Origin: Cornus controversa
Lineage: Eukaryota > Streptophyta > Magnoliopsida > Cornales > Cornaceae
DNA length: 64,000 nt
NCBI GenBank assembly: GCA_026545225.1
Contig: CM048845.1
Location: forward strand, 55,280,033 to 55,344,032
Direction: 5' to 3'
The notes beneath the pieces were generated by a model. It was not told the origin of the DNA, ran no database searches, and saw only the letters and a program-made list of their open reading frames with translations. The position numbers and the translations under genes were made by a program. Every line of letters starts with the position of its first letter. Position 1 is the first letter of the stretch. Shown piece by piece: positions 1-12,069 of this stretch.

Positions 1-1088
1 CAACCCCGACTACATGCCTTTCTTGTCCCTCACACATTTAAATCCTTCAACTTATAATCACAATTCAATCCCCATTGTTTTCATGAAATCACTGCTTAGG
101 GACTTTCTCAAAGTCCTAAGCTCCCACAACTGGAGTTCAACATAACTCCTACTTCTCAACTATCATTAGCTCACTCTAATAACACGCCTAATAACCGAAC
201 CCCAGATACGATTCACTTTCACATTGTCCGGAGCACTTGCTACTTAGAGTCCACAGTCTTTACCTCAAGACCTATCCGATCTATCTCTACCTTTAGTCTA
301 AGGTAATATCCTCGACTAATCACATCCATCACTCAAAGTGATACTTTCCTATAATTGAGATCATCAGTACTTAAAGTTATTCCATCATTATCAACCATGA
401 TTTTCTGACTGGAATACATCTTAGGCATAATCCAAAGTCCCGTGTATCGTTACAATCCACATCAATCCCATGCACTTAACATAACAAGCGCACTAACTAT
501 AATAAGGCACATAAATGGTGCACTTACCCAAATGAGTCACATAGTTCAGCCCAGTTTCATAGGCTATCACCCAATGGAATCCAATTCCAAGTCTAGGATC
601 TTACATCCTACTAATCTAACAATCTCAAAGTTTATCACCACATGTCTATTTCAACATCATTATCAGCTCAATCTTTCAAACCTCTACCTAGGTTTACCAA
701 AACCCTCAAAATTTGGGACTTCTAAGTAGTGACTACATGTCACTACTAACCACGTGACGCATAATAAAACACTAAAATGCAATGCTCAGTCACATGAATA
801 GCATATTCCACATAGCACATAACATATAACATGTTAAATCAAATAAACAAATACAATGCATGATATGACATATGGTGCATCTAAATAACCCAATATTCTA
901 GCCCTCGGGCTACAACTAAGAAAAATACCTACGACCACGCACAGTCCCGGAACATTCTCAGCCTAAGCAATCATGAAGGCAAGACCCAATTCCCTTAGTA
1001 TACCACATATACTCATGATATGCAACTTAATATACTTGCATAAATCATCATTATAACTCATAAGTTGGAGATCACGGATATACCTCAA
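1..1088 (-). other. Element interior downstream of gag, no domain seen
   Basis: On the minus strand this stretch lies just 3' of the gag zinc-knuckle region, where an autonomous Tekay element would have protease and reverse transcriptase. I recognise neither on either strand. The 95-residue open frame at 442-729 (+) has no recognisable motif and is on the wrong strand for the element. The sequence is C/A-rich on the plus strand and looks like untranslated element sequence or an unrelated insert. Confidence 0.45.
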
Positions 1089-2264
1089 TCACTGTGGACG
1101 AGTCCTTTGATACCTGGACTGCTGTCCTGAACCACTAGGATGGTTCCTCGTACTTGCTCGCAAAACCTGAGCAGACTTCACTGACTGGGGTGGCGGTATT
1201 GCCACCGAGTCAATCTGACTCATCAAGAACTGATCGGTGCAGTTAAGAGACTCTATCCTATCCCCTGCACCTTGTCCTTGAGGACAATTCACTTTCAAGT
1301 GACTAGTCTGATGACAGAGGTAACAAATTTGTCCATTTGCTGGTGCCAAATGTATGCTGGGGCACTCAGACCTATAGTGACCCGGCTACTGACAATGATG
1401 ACACACTCTCCTTGACCCGACCGACTGTATAGACATGGAAGTCGTAGGCACTGAATATGTCATCCGCTGTCCCATTGATCCTTTAGATCGATAAGGACCA
1501 CTTTTTTGTTTCTTCTTTGGCTGACTCTTGGAAGAATCGTGCCTTTTCTCATCTTGTACCCTTTGATTGTCATTACCAAGCTCTTCTGCTATTAGTGCTC
1601 TTTCCACCACTGCAGTATAGCTTATCAATCCTAGAATTCCAACTTTATCTCGCAAATAGGGTCGGAGACCTCTTATGAACTGTTTGACCTTCAGCTCTTC
1701 CGTTGGAATCATCTCTTTCGCAAATCGAGCCAAAGAGGTAAATCTGGTCTCGTACTCCATAACTGTCATATCCCCTTGAAGCAAATCATAGAACTCTCAC
1801 CTCAAGCTATCCTTCACTGTTACTGAAAAATACTTCTCGAAGAATAATGTTTCAAACGTATTCCAATCCATTACCTCAATGTCATGGCAGTTCCCAATAG
1901 ACTTCCACCAACATTTGGCCTCACCCTTAAGGTAATGGGTGGCCACTTTCACCCTTAAGTTCTCCTCTACCTCAAGTACGGTAAGGAGTTCAACCATCTC
2001 ATCAATCCAATTCTCAGCCACCATAGGGTCAGCCCCTCCTGTGTACGATGGCGGATTATGCTTCCTAACGTGCCCCAATGTCAACATCATCCTACTAGGA
2101 GCTGCCCCAGGTTGAGCCTGAGTCTCCTCTTGTGTTTCCCTAGCAATTCGTCGTATGGTCGCAACCATATCATACACAACTTGCTCTCCACTCATAGAGA
2201 CTGTATCTGCCCTTTCACGAACTCTTCGTGGTGGCATCTTACTATATAGACAAAAAGAAGACAC
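1089..2264 (-). pseudogene. gag region of the left Tekay-like element (fossil)
   Basis: The capsid/nucleocapsid region lies on the minus strand. The likely start is the MPPRR methionine near 2234, typical of Tekay gags. A retrotransposon-gag block at 1797-2264 contains AENWIDEM and YLKGEAKCWW, and continues at 1386-1784 with EYETRFTSLARFA and FIRGLRPYLRDKV. Two CCHC zinc-knuckle signatures follow, around 1345-1400 (CHHC, GHYRSEC) and 1305-1330 (CYLCHQTSHLKVNC). Gag would form virus-like particles and package the element RNA. The coding region is interrupted a few times and is not expected to make a full Gag. Confidence 0.85.
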
Positions 2265-2815
2265 TTAAATCCCAAGCCAAATCAACCAAAACTGTATGCT
2301 TATACTAAACATGAAAGCATCAAATCATATTCCATATGACACTACACAAGTTGTATATCCAATACAAATCTCAAGTCAAATGTTTCAACTCAACCAACTC
2401 TGGGAGTATTATCAAATGAAAATTAATTTTACGCACCAATGCATTGAACTTTCATGAGGATCATTCACACTGTGTTAATCATACCACTATAGTCCAAAAG
2501 TAGTCAAACCAACTGTTCAGACAACCTCAAAGCACTACATATGTCTAAACCAACACATTGTTCTTGCACTTCATGCATGTACCACATGTAACCTAGCATG
2601 TTGTATCAACAATTAAGCACATAAAATTTCTGATAACATGCACTTAGTCTCAACTTACCCTCACAACATCAATCCTAGGATCATAAGTTCAAAGTCATAA
2701 TCCTATAAATCATCAAATCCTTCTACTCAAAACGTGGGTTAACCCTCCCCGTTGTCCTCACAACTCCTTACATGATCTAACCATTACCCGTCGTCCCTAG
2801 GTATTCTGACCTAGA

Positions 2816-2827
2816 GCTCTGATACCA
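2816..2827 (-). other. Primer binding site, tRNA-iMet
   Basis: On the minus strand this reads TGGTATCAGAGC, the complement of the 3' end of plant initiator-Met tRNA. It sits three bases from the inner end of the LTR, which fixes the LTR boundary and the orientation of the element. Confidence 0.9.
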
Positions 2828-3340
2828 TGCTGTCACGCCCCGAAATTCGGACCACCGGGACTCCCCCCGACCGACCTCGAATCTCGAGTGTGAACCCATT
2901 CACTCAAACCCATGAACTATCTCAAGCACACTTGTGCAATAGTATCAAGGTTTAATACCACGCTATAATGCCCCGATTTCTAATTCTCGGAGAACCGGAG
3001 GTTGAACTATCTATTTAGCCCAATAGACCCTCATTACACTCATTTATAGTGGAAGCTTAACTTAATTGTTGCATATAAATTCACACAACACTACCTCAAC
3101 CAATTCCCATGGGCCCTAGATCAAATCATACACCTTAGTGGCAATTTACTTGGCCACACCTTTGAGAATCACTCACTTTCGAGCCTCAAAACTTTTTGTG
3201 CTTGGAATATGAAACTGAATCTTACACCATTGGATAGAGAATCCAAAAATACTCAAGTTCAAAAAAAACCACACTCAATTCCGATCTAAAACGAAGAAAT
3301 TACGTCGAAATGAAGTTTTGGAAAAAGTTGTGAATAGTAT

Positions 3341-3606
3341 TCTCGATTGATCGAGATGGGATCTCGATTGATCGAGATTAAATCTCGATTAATCGAAATT
3401 CTAGCGAGATTTTCACCCTTTCGGGACCCCAGACCTGCAATATCTCGATTGATCGAAAATGGGACTTCGATTGATCGAAATTCCTCTTTTCTGGACTCTA
3501 AAAATCACCATAAATCATCACCCCTTCGATCAATCGAAATGGGGAATTCGATTGATCGAAATGGGCATCTCGATTGATCGAGATTATATCTCGATTGATC
3601 GAAATG
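3341..3606. repeat. Array of nine short palindrome-like motifs in the LTR
   Basis: Nine near-copies of ATCTCGATTGATCGAGAT or its variant ending ATCGAAAT lie near 3341, 3361, 3381, 3441, 3465, 3524, 3546, 3566 and 3588. Each is an inverted repeat around TTGA; the copy at 3524 is the same core in reverse. Spacing is irregular (about 20-60 bp), so this is not a simple satellite. Similar arrays with a different core occur in other LTRs of this window. Confidence 0.9.
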
Positions 3607-5115
3607 TACCTCCTGGGACTTCCAACAGCCCTATATATGATCCATTTGAACTCAAATCTCAACCAAACCACCTTGGATCATTCATAAAACATATAAATCA
3701 TCCCCCAATGATATAATATCATACTCACACATCAACCTACACATTTGAATCTCAAATCTTGTAAAATCATAGAAAACTCATCCTAAATTCTCAATGCACA
3801 TAAAATTCAAGTGCATAAACCATCCTCATTTTCCAAAGATCATATTCATCAACTCATACATACAACCTAACTCACACATCGAAATCCTACAACCGTGATT
3901 CCAATATAAATCCACCCTTCAAAACCTTCATATCCAAGAGTTCAAGATATAAAAGACAAAAAGGATACATTCATCCATTTAAGCTCCAAATTCATATAAA
4001 ATTCATGAAACCATACACATAAGGATTCAAATGAATATACATGTTACATATACCGTGAATGTAACTATAAATCAACATAATCCACATGCCACATGCCGGC
4101 ATGGATAGCCAGAAACATATTTCACCATCCAAAACCTCAAAATACACCAAAATGCTCCAAGTAAGGAAGCAAGCTCTTTTCATCCATTCTAGGCTTCTTA
4201 CCTGAAAAAATATTTGGGGGAGCGGGGTGAGCAACACTGCGGCTCAGTAGAGATGCCCCTCCCCTCCTAGGTGCCGACTCGACACTAACCTACATGTCCC
4301 TCATTACATGGCATGTAAAATGCTTTCATGCACACGACAACATACAATTCAAGTATGAATGCACTCATTCATATATCAAATTTTTCAATGCATATCATTG
4401 CTATAACAAGCCTAGCATGCATTCTAACATTCAAAACAACACATGGTCACATATATGTCATAAGGCATGCATGTCACTCTCATATGCCTACAAACCATAA
4501 CCTAGCATATTTTGATCATGCTTCAACAATGCACACACTTGCTATAAAATAACCTAGCATGTATTCAACATTTATACACACACACAACCAACATATAATC
4601 ATATGATTGCACCCCAAAATACACATAACCTACATATACATATAATACACAATATAGCTAATCATGCTCTCATTTTGCAGACTTTGCACATATTCAACCC
4701 ACACATCATATATTCATCAAGATGGATCTATCTAGTATGCATAATTACAAGGGAAGAGAAAATATAAAAATTAAGCCCCTTGCCCATCTCTCTCACATAC
4801 AAACTCAACCAAAAACCTCTCATAACCACCCAAAACCCTAGAATCGACAACTAGAAGAGAAGAAACACCCCTACCTCGAATTTGGAAGCTATCCAAGCAA
4901 TCTCCAAAATTTCCAGCGATGTCCACCTTGCCGGAAGTCGAGTTTGTTCGGTTCAAACCGAAGCCCTAGCCGTCCCCTACACACTTTCCTTTTTCAGTGA
5001 ATCACGAATCAAAGCCGAATGCACCCGAAATGTAGAGAGAAGGTGGAGGGATGAAGAGGGAAATGTTTAGAGAGAGAGGGAACCATGAGAAATGAGATCT
5101 CAGATCTCCCTGGGA

Positions 5116-5122
5116 TATTTAT
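5116..5122 (-). promoter_or_regulatory. LTR TATA box
   Basis: On the minus strand the context is GGAATAAATATCCCAGGG, followed about 40 bp downstream by a CT-rich run (CCCTCTCTCTCT) typical of the start region of plant LTR transcripts. The function is inferred from position and sequence only. Confidence 0.5.
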
Positions 5123-5504
5123 TCCAGTCCTAGGGGCGCAAAATGACCGTTTTGCCCCCGGGCCACTTAATGTACCTTCCCGACCTCCGAATTAATTCTC
5201 GAAAACTCCGTTGGACTAGAAATCACTTCCTTAACACTCTAAATATTTCTTTTAGTCCATATCCAAAAATAAATATTTTCAAAAATTTTCCAGATTCCCC
5301 GGGCCCACTTAAGTCGCCTCCCGGCCCCGGTTTGACCAAAAAGTCAAACTTTTCCAAATTTTCCGAAAACTTCCAAAAACCTCATAACATGTTTCCAAAC
5401 ATGTTTTCCACTCTTGAAACATCCAAAACATCATTTGAAATGCATTTATAGCAAAAATGATGAAAATTTTTGAAAACAGATCAAATTTGGTTCCGGTCTC
5501 TACA

Positions 5505-6031
5505 TAGATGGTCAATGCATCAAACCATTTTGATGCATCAAAACCTTTACTTCGATGCATAATAGTGGCCAGTTTGATGCATCGCACTGAAGCATGTGAC
5601 TGCACACGCAATCACTTAAATTTTAAGCTTATTTTTTCTCCCTCTCATTTTCCCACTCTCTCTCGCTACTCTATCTCTCTCCCTCTCATTCGAAACCCCT
5701 AAGAACACCTCCATCATCATCCATCACCACGATCAGCATCTTTTAGCTCCATTTTTTAGCTCATGGAAGGGATTGGATGCGTGGATAGCTTTGTTACAGT
5801 TTGTTTCGAGTTTTGCAAGGTAAGAGTTGATGTTTACCCCTTTTCAGTTGATCTATTGAGAGTGGTGGAATTAGAGTGTGGGTTTTACATTAACTTTAGA
5901 TTTTTATATGTAGTTGAGGGATTATTATGTTCAATTGATTATATTAGAGAGTCGAACTATTTTGAGGACTTTTGAGTTTTTGTTGAGACTTGTTCACCCT
6001 TGATAGGGACTGCCAGAACCGAGACTACCCC
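5505..6031 (+). repeat. LTR fragment of a further element, into which neighbours inserted
   Basis: The stretch opens with a cluster of TGATGCATC-type palindromes (5512-5584), then a long CT-rich leader (about 5636-5700), AAACCCCTAAGAACACC, and a GCAAGGTAAGAG sequence resembling a 5' splice site near 5815. This layout is like the leader half of the neighbouring Tekay-like LTR read in the opposite orientation. It is cut on the left by the Tekay-like LTR and on the right by the TRIM. No protein domain is seen; the 70-residue frame at 5763-5975 has no recognisable family. Confidence 0.45.
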
Positions 6032-6281
6032 TGTAGTAACCCTTGTGGATGGGTGTGAGTGGGCGGGTGCAAAGACAGACACTGGGCTGAGCTACCACAC
6101 TGACAGGGTACAGGGTACTCAATCCCACATCGCCTGGGTGTGGAGAAGGGGATGTGCTTATATGTAGTATGTTCTCTTCAAATGGTATGAGGCCTTTTGG
6201 GGTAAAACCCAAGACCAAAACCGGGTGGGCTCAGGCCCAAAGCAGACAATATCATACCATATGTTGGAGTGGGGTATTATA
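6032..6281 (+). repeat. TRIM 5' LTR
   Basis: A 250-bp LTR starting TGTAGTAACCC and ending in GGGGTATTATA, immediately followed by the primer site. It matches the 3' LTR along its full length. Confidence 0.92.
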
Positions 6282-6351
6282 GTTGGTATCAGAGCCTGAA
6301 CCTAGCCGGAAGTGTGCCGATGAGGACGTCAGGCCTCGTAGGGGGGTGGAT

Positions 6352-6601
6352 TATAGTAACCCTTATGGACGGGTGTGAGTGGGCAGGTGCGAAGACAGAC
6401 ACTGGACTGAGCTACCACACTGACAGGGTACAGGGTGCTCAATCCCACATCGCCTGGGTGTGGAGAAGGGGATGTGCTTATATGTAGTATGTTCTCTTCA
6501 AATGGTATGAGGCCTTTCGGGGTAAAACCCAAGAGCAAAACCGTGCGGGCTCAGGCCCAAAGCGGACAATATCATACCATGTGTTGGAGCGGGGTATTAC
6601 A
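6352..6601 (+). repeat. TRIM 3' LTR
   Basis: A 250-bp LTR ending in GGGGTATTACA and followed by the ACCCC target duplication. It is the same length as the 5' LTR. Confidence 0.92.
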
Positions 6602-6606
6602 ACCCC

Positions 6607-9549
6607 ATCCATTTGTACCATTTCCCTTGCCACATTCTTGCCAGAAAATGGTCCAAAATAAGGCCCCAATAGGAGTTATTCATGATGTCCCTAGTAGGCA
6701 ATGGAAGAGCCGATAATTTATTCTCAAAAGTTTGATAGTGGCATCAGAGTTTGAGGATGACTGATATGCCAGTTGGAGTCTCGAGGCCTTACGGAGTTAT
6801 GGCCTCATGCCTTTGTTATCACCGATAGCCAATGTAGCTTACCCAAGGCTTGTGCAAGCCTTTTATATGAACCTTAAGTATAACTATGCAGAGCTGATAT
6901 TTTAAGGATTACCATGGATGGCACGTCTCTCACGATCACTATCACCACCATTTCTGAAATCGCTGGGCTACCACATGTGCAACCCGAGTATATTGAGTCA
7001 AGAGAGGACCACTTTGTCTTCCACGAGCTTCCACAGGACCTTACACTCTCTCAGATGGTGAGAGAATTATGTGAGGGATGCTTTACTAATTATAGGAACA
7101 ATGCTATAAGCAAATCCTTGGTACCCCTGGTGGTTTGTGGACACCGTTATACATAAGAATGCCCACCCTTTTAGGCATTCTACCGAGTGCCGGGGTGAGT
7201 TCTTACAGGCCCTCTATGCTATGCATGCTAGGTGCTAGTTTTTTGTTCCAGCCATTATTTGGGGTCAGCTCCACAAGGTCTGGGACCAACTTATTCGGAA
7301 GCCCAACAAGAATTCTCCTTTAATGAAGCTTCCATTTCCCTACCTCATCACCGCCTTTTTGACTATGGTGACGTTTGAGTTTGAGGCATCTAAGATTACT
7401 ATAGGGCCACCACCGCATTTCTCTTTGCAGAGTTGGAGGAAGATGGTGGCCCATATGTTTGCTTTGCCAGGAGTTGGCCCTGAGGTGGAGGTCGGTGATA
7501 GTGAGGAGGAGGAGCATGTAGGGGACGAGATGGAGATGGATGCCCCTAAGGCCGATGATAGTGAGGAGTCCAAGGAGGAACCTGTAGTTGATATGCTGGG
7601 CATGAGTACCAAGGACTATGAGTACCACATTGATCGTATAGCCTGTCTGACCGCTGATTTGGCCCATCTGTAGACAGATTTTGATATGTAATGTCAAGTT
7701 GCTATAGAGGAGTGCCGTGTGGCTACTAAGCATCGAAGGTAGACTAAGGAGCGCTTGGATGCTCTTAGTGTTAGCATCCACACCATTTTGGATGGGCAGG
7801 ACCGCCTTGCATAACTATTTAGTAGATCTCATGGCAGGGATCCTTCTGCATCTACTTCTGCACCACCGCCACCTCAGCCATGATACTGGATCTCCCCTAC
7901 TTTTGTTATTATTTTCATTTCAGTTATGTTTTTATGTACTTATAGTCATAGAACTATTTAGTGCTTTGTTGGCACTCTCTTTTGTTACTTTGTAAAGCAA
8001 TTCTTTTGTATTCTATAAATTCCAGCATATGTATTGACAAATGTTTGAATTATTGGAATATTATCAGCTTTTCATTGTCTTTAGATTTTATTCCCATTTG
8101 TTCTTTTTATTTATTTTCCAGTTCTTGTATGTTATGTTGGTATGTAGTTGTACTTGTATAGTTGCCCCCCTGTGTTTGATGCATACCCATGTACCCGTGT
8201 ACCAACTGCCCTAACCTGGTTCATGTTTTGCCTTTTCAAAACCCATCAACCAGCTAGTAACATTGTTCTAACTCTTTTTAGTGTAAACATTGAGGACAAT
8301 GTTTGATTTAAGTTTGGGGGTAGTATCATACAGTATCGTACACTAGCACACGTTGTTTTTGCACATATTACATTTTTATTTCGTGTTTGCCATGATGTCC
8401 CTTTTGAGGATGTAATACCCATCACATCATCGATAAATGCACCTTGTAATTAGGAGCTTTGACATTCGAAATTATTCAAACTTTTAAAAATTATGTGTTA
8501 GGTTAGAACGGGCTACATTTTTGTTTAGTCTTTGAATATTGTATAGTTCTTTCCCTAAATTTGTTCTTAATGACACAAACACGCACACATGCATTGAATT
8601 TTGGGGTATGCGTTGTATGGAGAATTTTGTAAACATTTGTTTGAAAATAACTTGAAGAACGAATTGCTTTAGAAAAAATCAAAAGCTAAAAAATTGATTA
8701 AGAAAGAAAAAAAATTTGAAAAAGAAAACAAACAAAACAAAATAAAATTGGCAATAAGCCTTCTCCCTCATTAATCGGGCCTCTATGCCTCAGGAAGCAT
8801 GGAGTGTTCACGTCTAAAAGGTGTGTAAGGTTGAGCAATAAAGAAACAATTGGCTCGCTTAAGTTCGTAGTCTAGTGAGCTCGGTTATTAAGTTCGATGG
8901 ATGCTTCTTCACCCAATGCCCTAAAATCGTTGGGTTTGGGAGTCATTGACCCTACGCTGCTACATGAGCTTATTAAAAAGCTTAAAGGAGTTACGCATTG
9001 CACAGCCGGTTGTACTTAAGTGTTTGTAAATATTTTTCCAGTTACCATTATGCTTTGGTGATCTATTTTGAAAAGTTGTTTCTATTAAGAATGGATGTTC
9101 TTTTTATTCTCCATTAACGATAATAAATCACGCATTTAAATGTATGTTCACATTTCAAAGAGGATTTTAGGGTTTGCACTTCTATGTGTATCAAACTAAC
9201 CATTATGTGGGGATTGTCGCCTAACTCTGATTTTCAATGGTTATATCTATTGATGCTCTTATAGTTCCATAATACTTGTTACATTTGTCATTTTGAACAC
9301 CAATTGGGGTATCACTCTTTTCTAGATGATGACTAAGCAAACCACCATTTTGCATATTTTTGTCAGTTTAATAAGCGTGTTAAACCCAATGAGACTTCAC
9401 TCATCCACTAGACGTGTCAAGGGGTTTAAAAGGCTTGTTGTATTTGCTAAATGAAGTCGTGTTTCCTACGAAAGCGAAAGTAGAGTAGTTGCTTTATTTT
9501 ATTTCTTTTTGTATTGCTAAGGGACTAGTAATATCTAAGTTTAGGGGTG
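6607..9549 (+). mobile_element. Internal region of an Athila-like gypsy derivative (fossil)
   Basis: This plus-strand interior ends at a purine tract (AAGTTTAGGGGTG, to 9549) directly before a TGAT-type LTR. It holds a protein region at 6914-7673, then about 1.9 kb without domains. That part includes the phrase GAGGACAATGTTTGATT followed by AGTTTGGGGGTAG near 8290-8325, which I associate with Athila/Tat-like plant elements, and an A-rich run at 8640-8750. I recognise no gag, RT or integrase, so it looks like a large non-autonomous derivative. The 5' LTR is not identified. The lineage is tentative. Confidence 0.5.
6914..7673 (+). pseudogene. Retroelement-associated plant protein region (fossil)
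   Basis: The region starts at MDGTSLTITITTISEIAGLP and resembles the abundant plant family annotated as putative plant transposon protein. It has a short beta-rich N-terminal motif of the VTPERISEALGIP type, then in the following part ITAFLTMVTFEFEASK, a strongly acidic stretch near 7490-7580 (SEEEEHVGDEMEMD) and a C-terminal helical part. I read these as pieces of one former coding region with a few interruptions. The role in the element is unknown to me. The assignment rests on remembered family resemblance, not on a search. Confidence 0.45.
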
Positions 9550-10738
9550 TGATAAGTGTTTAATGGTAGACATTTTTGCGCCCTTACTTATGTATTTTAA
9601 TCCCATAGTTGCACATATTGTATAGTTTTTACGTGTTTTTATATTTTTGATGATTTCAGGTTTAAACTTAGAATTTGATGTAATTCGACTCCTTTATCAG
9701 TTTAAGAATGCATTCCTATGTCCTGTCATGCTTCATGGAAAGTTCACATCAAGGAATAGTGAATGACGTATCAAGATCGGAGTCAAGAAGCTGAAGAGTT
9801 GAAGAGCTGCAGAAGAAGGAAAGATCGATGCATCAAAGTACCAATTTTGATGCATCACAGCTTCGATGCATCGAAGTCTTTACTTCGATGCATCACCCAA
9901 TCTTGTAGAAGATATTTTTCTACAGATATTTTCTTCACTTGCCACTTGTCCAATTTTGCTTGGATAAAGCGTTGAACGGAATTTTTGTGATATTTTGAGC
10001 CTCAAATTAGATATATAACTAGGAAATATATAATACTGAGATATATCATAATTCTTGTAAAAAAGAGCATATATAGAGTTCTAGAGAGAGAAAGTGAAGT
10101 TCTAAAGAGGAAAAACTTCAAAGAGGGTTTTGTAAGATCTTTAAAATCATTTTGAGCATGGGATCATCTCTGTCTATAGAGTGCTTCCAGCCCACCATGA
10201 TCAACTAATCCTTCTCTAGGGTTTTGACAAACCCTATTCTTGTAAATATGTTCTAACTTTAATGAATTGGACATTTTTATGTATTTTTGTGTATATTTAC
10301 CTTGTCTTGAGCCTTATGAGTAATATAAGTAGGTAGCTATGGAATTTACATGTATCGAAGATGGATTATAGTATTTTAAGGTGTATGTATCCTCTTGACG
10401 GTAGCATTGTAGACCACAAGCCATTTGCACCACTTAGTACATAATTGCATGAATTTTCCCAATTATTCGAAGTATGGCATACTGTGAGGCTAGTGGTGAA
10501 GTGTCAACCCTAGTCCTTTACTCTTCTCTCAAACTTTGTGTTTTAATTATCTTTTATGCCTTTAAAGTAGAGTAAGAAAACAACCAACACTTGGTTGTGA
10601 TTTAAACGAGAACCAACCCTCAACCTTTAGCGAATTATTCCTACATAGTCTCTGTGGGATCGACACCCTCAACTTAGAGCCCTATCCTTTAAGGATTCGT
10701 TCTATTGCGAGTGGTAAATATAAATTACGAAACATCGC
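9550..10738 (+). repeat. TGAT-family LTR (3' LTR of the preceding element)
   Basis: It starts TGATAAGTGTTTAATGG right after a purine tract. It shares its beginning, the palindrome block, the CCCACCATGATCAACTAATC region, the GGATCGACACCC block and the closing GTGGTAAATATAAATT with the LTR at 57317-58691. The right end is approximate: homology to the other copy stops near 10730, and Tekay LTR sequence begins by about 10750. It carries palindromes at 9824-9896. Confidence 0.75.
9824..9896. repeat. GATGCATC palindrome cluster in the LTR
   Basis: Four copies of a GATGCATC core lie within 73 bp, including the perfect 16-bp palindrome CTTCGATGCATCGAAG (9861-9876). The cluster also occurs, with changes, in the related LTR at 57590-57644 and in an unrelated-looking LTR piece at 5512-5584. 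Confidence 0.9.
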
Positions 10739-10749
10739 CTTCAAAACTG

Positions 10750-12047
10750 ACAACAATGCATACTGCACATTTCTGTCATATATGTGACATATGACATAAT
10801 CGAAATCGGATTAAAATCCACACAAGTCATGTAAATTCATATAAGTTACATATAAGACTAATACACACTCTCTCGAATTTGCTTCACGCTCACCTACACA
10901 CAAGATACGTACCAAAGTCCCATATCTCAATCCTAGTTATTTTAGGGCTACTAACCCATCAGTAACCAACCCATCTTGCGCAAGTTTGAGGTTTTTCAAC
11001 CCCCGGGGATATGTTCCCCGACTACTTTTCCATGAGCCACGTCTATGACACACCCCACACCCACACAAAAATGTTTCACATTTTGCACACATATTCACAA
11101 ATTCGATGCATTGCACCCATCGTATGTCCTAGTTCAATTTTAGAATGTCACACAAGTATCATAAGGTACATACATAAGTTTAACCCCCAAATTAAGTTTT
11201 CAATATTTTTTTCCCAAAAACCTCATATATGCAATTCATGCCCCACATTTCACATATTAGCAATTCATGTCATTCTAAGCATATATTAACCCTTTTTAGT
11301 AAGAAGAACATATATAGAACCATATAGAACAAGGATTGCAACCTAGGATTCCATATACATCATATTTTACATGAAAAATATTCATTTTATGCCCTATAAA
11401 TGAAATTAAACTTTAATTTAGAAGGCACAACACATACCCCATACCTCAATAACTTTAGTTTCAAGCTATCCCACACTTTCAGTACCCTCAAGGTTGTCTA
11501 ACTGTGACTTTGTTCGGTTGTAAATGAAGCCCATGTCACGTAGAACGTACTTTCCTTCTTCGACGTCCTCTAAATCGAACCATAGTACTTTCTAAATCTA
11601 GAGAGAAATTGAAGAACAGAAAGAGGAGAGAAGGAGGAACTTGATAGCTATTTCAAGAGAGAAACAAGTGGCTGAAATATCTGTAGTCGATATTTATAAG
11701 CCCCATGCTGCAAAAAGACCAAGATGCCCTTACTCACTTAACGTACCTTCCCGACCTCCATTTTTGAATCCGAAATAAGTTATGGACCCAAAATCACTTC
11801 TACATCTTTCCAAATATTCTAATTAGTCTATAACCAAAATTAAATTTCTCGCAAAAATATCCAGATTCCTAGGCCCACCCGACCCCTATATCGGGTCCTA
11901 ACGACCCAAAATTTCAAAATGATCCGAATGGCCCACGAAACTTTCTAGACCTCTAAACTAGTCCTCACATATGTAAATCATACTTTAAACATATGCAAAT
12001 CGTTTAAATTCCTATTTTGGAAAATAAATAGATAATAAAAAAAATCA
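10750..12047 (-). repeat. 3' LTR of the Tekay-like element, truncated
   Basis: It aligns with 18225-19514, the promoter-side half of the 5' LTR, from GACAA near 10749 to the terminal AATCA at 12047. It holds a TATA-like box (TTATAAATA on the minus strand, about 11691-11700). The remaining half is absent; the TGAT-family LTR lies directly to its left. Confidence 0.85.
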
Positions 12048-12069
12048 CTAAAACCTCCCTACCTTAGGA

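Larger units (their letters stand above)
1..5504 (-). mobile_element. Tekay-like Ty3/gypsy element, left part outside window
   Basis: This is a chromovirus-type LTR retrotransposon read on the minus strand. Visible parts, in transcription order, are a 5' LTR (5504 down to 2831), a tRNA-iMet primer site (2827-2816) and a gag region (2264-1089). About 1.1 kb of sequence without a recognisable pol domain follows to the window edge. The long LTR, the Met primer site and a gag starting MPPRR with CCHC knuckles fit the Tekay/Del group. The 3' LTR is not in view, so there is no LTR pair to date it. The gag shows a small number of interruptions and the element is a fossil. It may be a gag-only (TR-GAG-like) derivative, because pol does not follow gag as it normally would. 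Confidence 0.8.
2831..5504 (-). repeat. 5' LTR of the left Tekay-like element, 2674 bp
   Basis: On the plus strand the LTR runs from TGTCACGCCCC (2831) to CTCTACA (5504), so on its own strand it starts TGTAGAGACCGG and ends CA. The inner boundary is set by the primer site. It holds a TATA-like box (5116-5122), a pyrimidine-rich stretch just downstream of it, and an array of short palindromes (3341-3606) towards its 3' end. I could not check a target duplication because the other LTR lies outside the window. Confidence 0.8.
6032..6601 (+). mobile_element. Complete TRIM (miniature LTR retrotransposon), 570 bp
   Basis: Two 250-bp direct LTRs (6032-6281 and 6352-6601) flank a 70-bp interior. The interior holds a tRNA-iMet primer site TGGTATCAGAGC (6284-6295) and a G-rich polypurine tract (about 6340-6350). 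The element is bounded by identical 5-bp target duplications ACCCC (6027-6031 and 6602-6606). The LTRs carry the ATCCCACATCGCC motif seen in many plant TRIMs. There is no coding capacity, as expected: TRIMs depend on proteins of other elements. By eye the LTRs differ at about 15 of 250 positions, mostly transitions, suggesting an age of a few million years at usual plant intergenic rates. Confidence 0.92.

Noticed and set aside
442-729. 95-residue plus-strand frame as a gene
   Set aside because: Opposite to the element strand, no motif, lies in the untranslated interior of a retroelement.
3341-3606. CRISPR-like array
   Set aside because: Irregular spacing, motifs only about 18 bp, plant retroelement context, no cas genes.
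3347-3716. Open frames with repeated RLIEI/SIDRN as a repeat protein
   Set aside because: Produced by the palindrome array in an LTR; frames start and stop arbitrarily and lie in LTR sequence.
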